Below, piece by piece: positions 17,137 through 24,239 of a stretch of DNA of 64,000 bases. The position numbers were made by a program, and so were the translations under genes. How positions within the stretch are numbered: position 1 is the stretch's first letter; each line of letters opens with the position of its first letter. The stretch covers positions 372,001-436,000 of the forward strand of contig NZ_JBBVGT010000002.1 in NCBI RefSeq assembly GCF_042159835.1, given 5' to 3'. Origin of the DNA: Albibacterium profundi. Lineage in GTDB: Bacteria > Bacteroidota > Bacteroidia > Sphingobacteriales > Sphingobacteriaceae. The notes under the pieces are model-generated. The model worked only from the letters and a program-made list of their open reading frames with translations. It was not told where the DNA came from and searched no databases.

Positions 17137-17850
17137 ATGAAAATAATACAATATACGGTCAAAGGATTACTGTTTATATTGTTCATTGGTACAGTTTTTA
17201 CCAGTTGCAGCAAAAGTGAATCTGTTCCCGACAATCAACCGCCCAACAGCTTTAACCTTATCAGCGTAGCAGACGGTGCTACCGATATAGGACTAGAACC
17301 CCAACTAAAGTGGGAAGCTGCGACAGATCCTGACGGCGACCAAGTTACCTATCAGGTTTATCTGGATGCACAAAATCCGCCACAAACTTCCATCGTAAAC
17401 AACTTGGATGTGAACACTTTTACTGTTGACGAAGCATTACACCCTAAAACCACTTATTATTGGAAGGTAGTCGCAAAAGATAAAAATGGAAAGACTACTG
17501 AAAGCGATATATCTTCTTTTACCACGAGAGACATGACCAACGCAGAGGCCATAATAGGAAAATGGTTTTACGAAAGTATTTCAGGACAACCACCGCTTTC
17601 AGCTTGTAATAAGCGGTCCTTTTTACATTTTACCGAGGAATTGTCTTTACGTAATGAAATCTTTTCACAGGGCAGTACTAGTAAAGTTTGTGGAAGGGAG
17701 TTTTCATCAACTTTTACTTATGAAGTTAAAGGGGGTCAACTCAGATTGTCTAATAAAAGCGTGGATGAGACGTACTTAATAGAATCCATAACAGACACAG
17801 AGCTTGTATTATTAATACGTGGAGAGTCCTATACATTTAGAAAAGAATAA
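17137..17850 (+). CDS. Lipoprotein with fibronectin type III-like and lipocalin-like domains
   Basis: The ATG at 17137 is preferred over the in-frame one at 17092 because it begins a lipoprotein leader (MKIIQYTVKG...TVFTSC, Cys24) and avoids overlap with the preceding gene. Of 237 residues, about 33-130 form a fibronectin III-like domain (ADGATDIGLEPQLKWEAATD ... TTYYWKVVAKDKNGKTTES). Residues about 138-237 begin IIGKWFYESISG and end LVLLIRGESYTFRKE, the pattern of lipocalin-like domains in Bacteroidota lipoproteins. Probably a surface or periplasmic binding protein. Confidence 0.78.
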   Translation: MKIIQYTVKGLLFILFIGTVFTSCSKSESVPDNQPPNSFNLISVADGATDIGLEPQLKWEAATDPDGDQVTYQVYLDAQNPPQTSIVNNLDVNTFTVDEALHPKTTYYWKVVAKDKNGKTTESDISSFTTRDMTNAEAIIGKWFYESISGQPPLSACNKRSFLHFTEELSLRNEIFSQGSTSKVCGREFSSTFTYEVKGGQLRLSNKSVDETYLIESITDTELVLLIRGESYTFRKE

Positions 17851-17896
17851 CAGTTGTTTTTAGAAAATTAAAAATAGAAACAATAAAACACCTACC

Positions 17897-19163
17897 ATGA
17901 AAACACAACTTTATTCATACATTCAATACACAGGAGTGCTGCTTTGCAGCATGCTCCTTCTTTTTTCTTGTACTAAAGAAGAAGACGGACCTGAACCAGG
18001 TCCGGAAGAAAAATCTGAGTTGGTACTCAACCCCCTCAGAAACCGAAATTGATAAGGGAGACACCGTGACTTTCGAGGTTACGGTCGACGGCAAAGTCAT
18101 AGATTCTGACATCTATATAAATAATGACAAAATCAGCGGAGCAAGCCATGTATTTGAAGAAGCAGGCATTCATCAGGTGATAGCCAAAAAAGAGGGTTAT
18201 ACAGACAGTGAAGCTATTGAAATAAAATCATACCAAGTAGATGTCTATGTAGCCGGACATGATTTCGGGGGTGCTGTCTATTGGAAAAATGGAACAATCG
18301 TAACCTTGACCGACGGAAAACCAAGTTCGAGAGCAAACGATATCGTGGTGGATAATGGTGATGTATATGTCAGTGGAGTTGACAACGACGGGGTCGGCAA
18401 CCTTGCTGTTTACTGGAAGAATGGCACGCGGATCACGATGGCGACATCCAGGGAATATCCGGCGGCATATGGACGATCCATTGCTGTGGATAATGGCGAT
18501 GTGTACATGGCTGGAGAACAAAGCACCCTACTACCGACAGGTGGCTTTGCTAGCCGTACCATGTATTGGAAGAATGGTACGGCTGTAAATTTAGGTGATA
18601 ATGGACGGGCGGTTGAAATAGCCGTCGAGAATGGCGATGTCCATATGATCGCGCTAGAGACCGACCGTTTCAAGAAGATTGCCAATTACTGGAAAAATGG
18701 TACCCGTGCAGAACTCGACGGTGGAGATTATTTGCTAACTACTGCGTTAGCCGTGGATAACGGTGATGTTTATATAACCGGAAGTCGCCTTGTCCAACAT
18801 GGAAGTTTTGGCACTGGCACGGCAATATACTGGAAAAACGGCACGCTCGTCACGCTTGCTGAGCGAACATATCCCACGGATATAGCCATCGATAACGGTG
18901 ATGTTTATATATCAGCATCCGATTTCAATGGAAGTCGCAGCGCAGCTAAGTACTGGAAGAATGATGAAGAAGTATTCTTAACCGATGGAAAACAAAGTTC
19001 TGCCGAAACAACAGCCATCGCCGTCAGCAACGGAGATGTGTATGTAGCCGGATCATACGATCGTGACGCTGTATATTGGAAAAATGGTACGCTCATTAAA
19101 CTCGAAGGAGTTAATGCAGAAGCATCTGACATCTTTGTGACCCGTTCGCTAGGGGAAAATTAA
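17897..19163 (+). pseudogene. Seven-repeat beta-propeller lipoprotein, split by a frameshift in a run of five C
   Basis: The ATG at 17897 opens a lipoprotein leader (Cys25 in LLLFSCTKEED) that reads to ELVLNPL and then stops at 18051. The body continues in another frame from before 18066 to 19163. Removing one C from the five at 18031-18035 joins them as ELVLNPSETEIDKGDTVTFEV, a sensible Ig-like start. The body has an Ig-like domain, then seven units each ending YWKNG (YWKND in one) with NGDVY strands between, about 42-48 residues apart, fitting a seven-bladed propeller. The 365-codon piece could only start at a GTG inside the Ig domain and would lack a signal. It is either a broken gene, a phase-variable switch or a sequencing error. 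Confidence 0.8.
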
Positions 19164-19190
19164 ATACATTTCGTTTCTAGTTTAAATCCA

Positions 19191-19225
19191 CCGGAATATT
19201 GCTTAACAGCATATTCCGGTTTTTT
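19191..19225 (+). terminator. Rho-independent terminator after the propeller lipoprotein
   Basis: Stem CCGGAATAT (19191-19199) pairs with ATATTCCGG (19211-19219), extended by GCT/AGC with one bulged T, followed by six T (19220-19225). It ends the rightward lipoprotein cluster. Confidence 0.85.
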
Positions 19226-19286
19226 ATTCTAAGATGTCACGCTTATAACCAACTAAAAGCTACTCAATGAGTCGTTGGAACTGCGT

Positions 19287-20615
19287 TTACTTGATATCGC
19301 CAATTTTGGTACTAGAAAGGATCTGTCTCAAATCATCTGAAGCCGGTAACTCAAATACCTCTAAGTGGAAGTATTTGATAGCCGCAAATAGGTGATCAAA
19401 TATATCAGACATGGTATCTTCGAAAAAGACCCATGCTGTACCTTGAGTAAACATGTACAATTCTAGAGGGAGCCCATGTTCATTTGGCGCTAACTGACGT
19501 ACCATTAAGGTCATATCCTTGTTGATGTCTGGACTGTTGTTCGCATAGGCATCGATGTAGGCTCTAAACAAACCGATATTTGTCAACCGTCTGCCATTCA
19601 CCATCATGGTTTGGTCTACTTCATTCTTTTTATTGTATTCTTCAATTTCCTTTTCTCTTTTTTCGATAAAAGGAGCTAAGAATTTTATCTTTTTCAGTTC
19701 TGAAATTTCCTCGGGATCAAGATATCGTATTGATGAGATCTTCACATTGATAGCACGCTTGATTCGCCTACCGCCGCTTTCAGACATTCCACGATAGTTT
19801 TGAAACGAATCGCTCAAAAGCGTATAAGTGGGAACTGTAACTATAGTTTTATCCCAATTCTGTACTTTAACATTATTCAGGTTTATTTGTAAAACATCGC
19901 CATCGACACCATATTTCGGCATCACAATCCAGTCACCAACCCTCACGGAGTCATTCGCAGAAACTTGTATGCTCGCAACAAAGCCGAGTATCGTGTCTTT
20001 AAAGACTAACATTAAAATCGCTGATGCCGCTCCTAGAGAAACAAGGAAAGACCAGGGAGAATTTCCGGTAACTATAGAAACAATGAGTGTAGCAACAACA
20101 AAAATCAGGAAGATTTGCACGACTTGCAGATAACTATCCAAGGGCTTATCGGCAAATGCTTTTGAAGTTCGTAAAATGTCTCTTACGACCTTAAGAATTC
20201 CATTTATTAAGTTGTAGATAGCTAAGATCACGGCTATACTTAATAATTTTACTAAAACAGCTGCAATAGTAGGAAATCCAACAAAGATGAAAGGCAATAT
20301 CTGTTGGGCTAATATTATCAGTATCAGGACACTTAAACGTCCCAATACTCGATGATGTATCAGGAAGTCATCCCAAGAGGTTTTAGATTTTTTAATCAGA
20401 CTGGTCAATATCGTAACGAAGATTGACCGTAGAATATAATGTGCGATAAACAGCACGATGAAAGCTGCTATAAGCAAACTCCCAACGGTTAAAATGTGAG
20501 CAACGTTTTCGGACATCCCACTTTTTTCAAAAATATTAGATGCCCATTCATAAAGTGCACTGGTGTTTTCTGGCGCTACGGCAATGATGTTTAGTTTTTC
20601 CATATTAACATTCAA
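19287..20615 (-). CDS. Mechanosensitive ion channel of the MscS family (YbdG-like)
   Basis: 442 residues. Five or so membrane helices (about 40-215) are followed by the MscS beta domain: VRVGDWIVMPKYGVDGDVLQ near 220-240, NVKVQNWDKTIVTVPTYTLL, then the FQNYRGMSESGGRRIKRAIN signature typical of the YbdG/MscM branch rather than MscS itself. The pore helix is the Gly/Ala-rich segment around LVSLGAASAILMLVFKDT. It releases osmolytes across the inner membrane on hypo-osmotic shock. Stand-alone gene. Confidence 0.92.
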   Translation of the reverse strand: MNVNMEKLNIIAVAPENTSALYEWASNIFEKSGMSENVAHILTVGSLLIAAFIVLFIAHYILRSIFVTILTSLIKKSKTSWDDFLIHHRVLGRLSVLILIILAQQILPFIFVGFPTIAAVLVKLLSIAVILAIYNLINGILKVVRDILRTSKAFADKPLDSYLQVVQIFLIFVVATLIVSIVTGNSPWSFLVSLGAASAILMLVFKDTILGFVASIQVSANDSVRVGDWIVMPKYGVDGDVLQINLNNVKVQNWDKTIVTVPTYTLLSDSFQNYRGMSESGGRRIKRAINVKISSIRYLDPEEISELKKIKFLAPFIEKREKEIEEYNKKNEVDQTMMVNGRRLTNIGLFRAYIDAYANNSPDINKDMTLMVRQLAPNEHGLPLELYMFTQGTAWVFFEDTMSDIFDHLFAAIKYFHLEVFELPASDDLRQILSSTKIGDIK

Positions 20616-20726
20616 AATTACGAAAACTAAGAGGCTTACAAAATAACCAACCGATATTTAGAAAAAGTTAAGAGTCATCATTAAAATAACGATCCTCTCT
20701 AGTTGAAAAATCCCCCTTTTCAAGGA

Positions 20727-20757
20727 TTGTTTTGAGCTGTCATTCTCAGTATCTTTG
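20727..20757 (+). promoter_or_regulatory. Promoter of the PD40 lipoprotein gene
   Basis: TTG at 20727-20729, a 20-bp spacer, then TATCTTTG at 20750-20757, 34 bp upstream of the ATG at 20792. It fits the Bacteroidota TTTG/TAnnTTTG promoter. Confidence 0.55.
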
Positions 20758-20791
20758 ATATATACCCATCTTTAGAATTAAAGATCATGTT

Positions 20792-21772
20792 ATGCAAAAT
20801 CTACGCATTAAAAGAATTGGGTGTTTTCTAATGGCATTCTTTCTTCTGGCCTCAGGATGTAAAGAAAGCGACCCGAACATCCCCGAGAAAAGCGGCACGC
20901 TGTATTATTCTTCAGCAAATGAGTTAATTAAATATGACTTCCGCTCCAAACAGGAAGTATCACTGTTTTCAGGAGGCGATAACTACCGAATCTCTGAAGA
21001 TGCCAAGCGATTCCTATGGTATAAAAATAATTTTACCGACGGAATTACGCAGGTTCAGGTTCATAATTTACAAACACCAAGCGAGTACCAGACAATTACG
21101 GTTCCTTTGGTCATTGAACATACGCCGCAGTTTGTTATTGGAGAAACAAGCTTATTCGCAGCGCTGGCGAGAGCCGAAGACGAACCAATTAATCGAACGG
21201 ATCTGGTATTTTTTAACGATAATAATCAAATTAACGGGCGCATTCCGCATGTTAAAAGCTTTGTATTTTTGCCTAACGGTAACGATATCATATTGTCGGC
21301 GGAAGCATTGAACGCGCAGGGAGAGCCCATTGGCTATGCGCTAGCTCTTTTGAAGAATTACCAATCTGAAACAGATCAGCAAAGCATCGTCATTCATGAG
21401 TATCCCGATTATGCGCAGTTGCCTGAAGGAATCGCGGTCTCCCCTAATGGGCGACAGATAGTATTTACGCAGTCCGATCACCTATATACAGCAAACACGC
21501 AAGAAAATGGTACGCCCAAGCAACTAACACAATCACGCTTCCGGGAAATTGATGCCGCTTGGAGCCCGGACGGACAATCCATCATTTTCACGGCAAATGT
21601 TAGCGGAGTAGCCGAATGCGGCGAGATCAGAATTATTCCCGCTCATCCAAATGATCCGATACCGGTGCCGGAAGATGGTGTTAATAATAAGCCGGTGGAT
21701 CCATTACAACCATTAGATAGCGATGGCGAGGTTATTCATGCCTGTGCTTCAGAATCCTTTATTTGGTTGTAG
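20792..21772 (+). CDS. Lipoprotein with TolB-like (PD40) beta-propeller
   Basis: 326 residues; lipobox LLASGCKESD with Cys23. The body is WD40-like/PD40 repeats, clearest at AVSPNGRQIVFTQSDHLYTA (near 224) and AAWSPDGQSIIFTANVSG (near 268). Such propellers bind proteins or glycans in the periplasm or on the surface; this is not TolB itself, which carries an N-terminal interaction domain and sits with tol-pal genes. It is flanked by an unrelated channel gene and the MazEF pair. Confidence 0.82.
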   Translation: MQNLRIKRIGCFLMAFFLLASGCKESDPNIPEKSGTLYYSSANELIKYDFRSKQEVSLFSGGDNYRISEDAKRFLWYKNNFTDGITQVQVHNLQTPSEYQTITVPLVIEHTPQFVIGETSLFAALARAEDEPINRTDLVFFNDNNQINGRIPHVKSFVFLPNGNDIILSAEALNAQGEPIGYALALLKNYQSETDQQSIVIHEYPDYAQLPEGIAVSPNGRQIVFTQSDHLYTANTQENGTPKQLTQSRFREIDAAWSPDGQSIIFTANVSGVAECGEIRIIPAHPNDPIPVPEDGVNNKPVDPLQPLDSDGEVIHACASESFIWL

Positions 21773-21931
21773 ACTGATTCCTATGAATTGCGTATAGGTA
21801 TTGGACAAACAATATACTCTTGTTCCTGAACGGCAGACTATTACATTATTTGAAATTAAAAGGTAATAGGATAAACAAACTATTTTTATGAGTTTTAATA
21901 TATCAATATAAGTAGTTACTTTGTAATAACA

Positions 21932-21938
21932 AAAGGAG
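21932..21938 (+). promoter_or_regulatory. Strong Shine-Dalgarno sequence before mazE
   Basis: AAAGGAG, four bases before the ATG at 21943. Near-consensus ribosome binding sites are uncommon in Bacteroidota and are not seen before most genes here, so it fixes the start and hints at foreign origin. Confidence 0.6.
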
Positions 21939-21942
21939 TGTT

Positions 21943-22188
21943 ATGGAAACGCCAATAATCAAAATCGGAAATTCAAAAGGACTTCGTCTAAGTAAAACTA
22001 TTTTAGAAACATATAAAATCAAGGACAAAGTAGAACTTATTTTTGAAGAAGGACGAATCATCCTCAAACCAATTGCTACACCAAGGGAGAACTGGGAAAA
22101 GGAGTTTATAAAAATGAGTGAAAACAATGACGATAAGTTGCTAATAAATGATGTTTTCGATGACGAAGATCTTGAAGAATGGATTTAA
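21943..22188 (+). CDS. mazE: MazE-type antitoxin (AbrB/SpoVT fold)
   Basis: 81 residues. The N-terminal swapped-hairpin AbrB DNA-binding domain (about 1-48) reads IKIGNSKGLRLSKTILETY and VELIFEEGRIILKPI; the acidic C-terminal tail (DDKLLINDVFDDEDLEEW) is the usual disordered toxin-neutralizing segment. It overlaps the toxin gene by 10 bp, the normal layout of mazEF. It likely represses its own promoter together with the toxin; an imperfect inverted repeat GTTA..TAAC lies at 21915-21930 just upstream. Confidence 0.9.
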   Translation: METPIIKIGNSKGLRLSKTILETYKIKDKVELIFEEGRIILKPIATPRENWEKEFIKMSENNDDKLLINDVFDDEDLEEWI

Positions 22189-22502
22189 AGCAATACTCAA
22201 TAGTACTTGTCAATCTTGACCCGACCGTCGGGAGTGAAATAAAAAAGACGAGACCCTGTGTGGTTATCTCACCAAACGAGATAAACAAGTTTCTAAAAAC
22301 GATCGTTCTTGCACCAGTGACAACTAATTTGACAAAATATCCGACTAGAGTTCCTATAAAACACAATGGAAAGAAAGGAATGGTTGCAATTGATCAAGTT
22401 CGTACAGTAGATAAAACCAGAATCATTCGAGTTTTTGAGAATCTTAGTAAATCGGAAATTGACGAGTGTAAGTCAGTAATCAAAGAGACCTTTGTAGATT
22501 AA
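22179..22502 (+). CDS. mazF: MazF/PemK-family endoribonuclease toxin
   Basis: 107 residues. The start (YSIVLVNLDPTVGSEIKKTRPCVVIS) is the SH3-like PemK/MazF core; the catalytic Arg is in KKTRPCVV (near residue 25) and the Thr in LAPVTTN (near 46). Such toxins cut mRNA at short specific sequences and stop translation when the labile antitoxin is lost. Intact by length and motifs. The ATG overlaps the end of the antitoxin gene. Confidence 0.92.
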   Translation: MDLKQYSIVLVNLDPTVGSEIKKTRPCVVISPNEINKFLKTIVLAPVTTNLTKYPTRVPIKHNGKKGMVAIDQVRTVDKTRIIRVFENLSKSEIDECKSVIKETFVD

Positions 22503-22600
22503 AAAACCAGGTCTAATAATAGTAGCTTTCTGTACCTGTCTACTCACATGCTCTGTTTTAATATTACAATACAAAGTTCCTAAAGGATAGAATCTAAAAT

Positions 22601-22630
22601 GTATCCAATACTCGGCTTGACGTATCCAAT
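22601..22630. repeat. Two direct copies of GTATCCAAT, 21 bp apart
   Basis: Copies at 22601-22609 and 22622-22630 in the 205-bp gap between the 3' ends of mazF and the Fic gene. The spacing is two helical turns. No gene is seen in this gap. Confidence 0.35.
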
Positions 22631-22707
22631 TGTCGATTGTTAATGGTTTTTCTCATCCGAAGGATATTGCGACGATAGCATTATTTGAGTCTCTTATTTA
22701 ACACGAC

Positions 22708-23667
22708 TTATTTTATGTATTCATACTTTGTCAATCTCTTGTCTCCGGATTTTATTAAAATAGCTTGTTCCGTCCCCCATTTCAGGTCCCGGCTTGCCGT
22801 TGCCTCGCTGATTTCCCTGAAATTTACCAAATAATCTTTTCTGCTGAATGATTTGGTGCCAATGATTGTCCTGTATAGCTCAATGCGATCAGGCGCGGTA
22901 AGTTTCTTGTTTTGGGAGGCAAGGAGATTATCCAGCGCTTGAAGAATGATGGTTAACATATACTCAATAAAAGGCGTGGAACTGCCGTTTTTATCGGATT
23001 GGGATAATGCCCCATAATAGGTTTCTTGATTGGATTTTATGAGGCTTTCAACAGGCAGATATTCAAATATAGGATATTCTTGCATTAAAATAAGTGTTTG
23101 CCACAATCTCCCCATTCTCCCGTTACCGTCTGAAAAAGGGTGAATGAATTCAAATTCATAATGAAACACACAGCTTTTAACCAAAACGATGTCTTCATCC
23201 GTTTTTAGGTAATTGAATAAATCCTTCATCAAACCTTTTATCATGCTCCCGTTTGGTGCGATGTGTTCCACTATGGATCCTTTTACAATACCAACATTCT
23301 CTGTGCGGAGTTTGCCGGCACGTTCAATCAGCCCATTCATCAAAATGCCATGTGCTTTTTCTAAATCCGTTAATCGATAAGGGTCAAATTCATATAAGCG
23401 TTCGTAAACCTGGATGGCATTCTGTACTTCGATGATGTCCTTTTGAGGAGCGAGTACCCGTTTGTTTTCCAACAAGGCGGTTATTTGATCTTCTCCAAGC
23501 GTGTTCCCCTCAATCTCCAAAGATGATTGGATAGTTTTGATGCGGTTCTTTTTACGTAATTCCGTAGGGGGTTTATATAGATGCAAAGCTTTAATTTCCC
23601 CCAACTTTTCGGAGATGGAAACGATTGACTTTAATATTTTATCCGTTAATTGATAAGGTGGCTTCAT
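22708..23667 (-). CDS. Fic-domain protein (probable AMPylase) with intramolecular inhibitory helix
   Basis: 319 residues. HPFSDGNGR at 176-184 followed by MGRLW is the intact Fic motif (HPFx(D/E)GNGRxxR), needed to transfer AMP from ATP to a hydroxyl side chain. SLEIEGN at 49-55 matches the inhibitory (S/T)xxxE(G/N) motif, here N-terminal (class II Fic), so the protein should be autoinhibited. The C-terminal 65 residues (IELYRTIIGTKSFSRKDYL...EISEATASRDLKWG) look like a winged helix. Two identical palindromes lie between the promoter and the ATG. Targets unknown. Confidence 0.93.
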   Translation of the reverse strand: MKPPYQLTDKILKSIVSISEKLGEIKALHLYKPPTELRKKNRIKTIQSSLEIEGNTLGEDQITALLENKRVLAPQKDIIEVQNAIQVYERLYEFDPYRLTDLEKAHGILMNGLIERAGKLRTENVGIVKGSIVEHIAPNGSMIKGLMKDLFNYLKTDEDIVLVKSCVFHYEFEFIHPFSDGNGRMGRLWQTLILMQEYPIFEYLPVESLIKSNQETYYGALSQSDKNGSSTPFIEYMLTIILQALDNLLASQNKKLTAPDRIELYRTIIGTKSFSRKDYLVNFREISEATASRDLKWGTEQAILIKSGDKRLTKYEYIK

Positions 23668-23671
23668 ACGA

Positions 23672-23695
23672 TGATAGTATCATTTGATAGTATCA
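23672..23695 (-). promoter_or_regulatory. Twin 11-bp palindromes upstream of the Fic gene
   Basis: TGATAGTATCA occurs twice, at 23672-23682 and 23685-23695; each is a perfect palindrome around a central base, and their centres are 13 bp apart. They fill the space between the -7 box and the ATG, the place for a repressor. Confidence 0.6.
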
Positions 23696-23724
23696 CAAAG
23701 GTAGTCATTTTGTAATTCTTACAA
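23696..23724 (-). promoter_or_regulatory. Promoter of the Fic gene
   Basis: On the minus strand TTG (23722-23724), an 18-bp spacer and TACCTTTG (23696-23703). It runs directly into the twin palindromes. Confidence 0.5.
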
Positions 23725-24018
23725 TATGAAAACACTTTCATGTTGAAATTTGTTCGTATTTTCGACATGAATATTTATTTATGATGAGTCATTCGACATG
23801 ATTAAATCATGAAGATGAAATTTTGGTACAACTTCGACATATGGCTACAAAGCTGCGACGAGCGCTTAAAAATGCTATTACCGGGTCAGTAACTTATACC
23901 CCACTCTGCTGTGAATACTTTCTCCTCAAAAAATGGGTCGATCTACCTATTATGTCAACTAAAAGTTGATGGATTTATTGACTGCTCAATAAAAGACTAT
24001 CTGTGTGATTTAAAGCAG
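23704..24018. other. Gene-free stretch between the Fic gene and tRNA-Lys, with short repeats
   Basis: No credible coding sequence. TTCGACAT occurs three times on the same strand (23761, 23792 and 23833; the first two extend to TTCGACATGA). A 15-bp palindrome, CATGATTAAATCATG, is at 23797-23811. No inverted terminal repeats or copies of the tRNA 3' end are visible. Confidence 0.45.
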
Positions 24019-24045
24019 AAAAGGCGCAATTTCTTGCGCCTTTTT
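24019..24045 (-). terminator. Bidirectional terminator hairpin downstream of tRNA-Lys
   Basis: AAAAGGCGCAA (24019-24029), loop TTTC, TTGCGCCTTTT (24034-24044), with A and T runs on both sides, so it can end transcription from either direction. It lies one base past the mature tRNA 3' end. Confidence 0.85.
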
Positions 24046-24046
24046 G

Positions 24047-24119
24047 TGATCCCGCTGGGGCTCGAACCCAGGACCCATACATTAAAAGTGTATTGCTCTA
24101 CCAGCTGAGCTACGGAATC
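24047..24119 (-). tRNA. tRNA-Lys (anticodon TTT)
   Basis: A complete 73-nt cloverleaf on the minus strand: acceptor GATTCCG/CGGGATC with one G-T pair, discriminator A, D arm GCTC/GAGC, anticodon stem ATACA/TGTAT with loop CTTTTAA (anticodon TTT at 24084-24086), T arm CTGGG/CCCAG with TTCGAGC. The CCA end is not encoded. It has its own promoter (24148-24178) and terminator (24019-24045). Confidence 0.97.
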
Positions 24120-24147
24120 CTTAATACTTCCTTTTTTGAAAGTGATG

Positions 24148-24178
24148 CAAAGATAGAATTATCAGCTATACTGTCCAA
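24148..24178 (-). promoter_or_regulatory. Promoter of tRNA-Lys
   Basis: On the minus strand TTG (24176-24178), a 20-bp spacer and TATCTTTG (24148-24155), 28 bp upstream of the mature tRNA 5' end. A close match to the Bacteroidota consensus. Confidence 0.7.
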
Positions 24179-24239
24179 AAATAATTGAATATAATTTCAA
24201 TTCGGCAATTAACTCCCTAAATCTCAATGGCAAATATTT

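Noticed and set aside
18066..18068. GTG as the true start of a 365-residue cytosolic propeller protein
   Set aside because: It lies inside an Ig-like strand and would discard the lipoprotein leader that becomes in-frame after removing one C at 18031-18035.
24047..24119. tRNA-Lys as an attachment site for an island containing mazEF and the Fic gene
   Set aside because: No copy of the tRNA 3' end and no integrase gene can be seen between 21773 and 24047; proximity alone is not enough.
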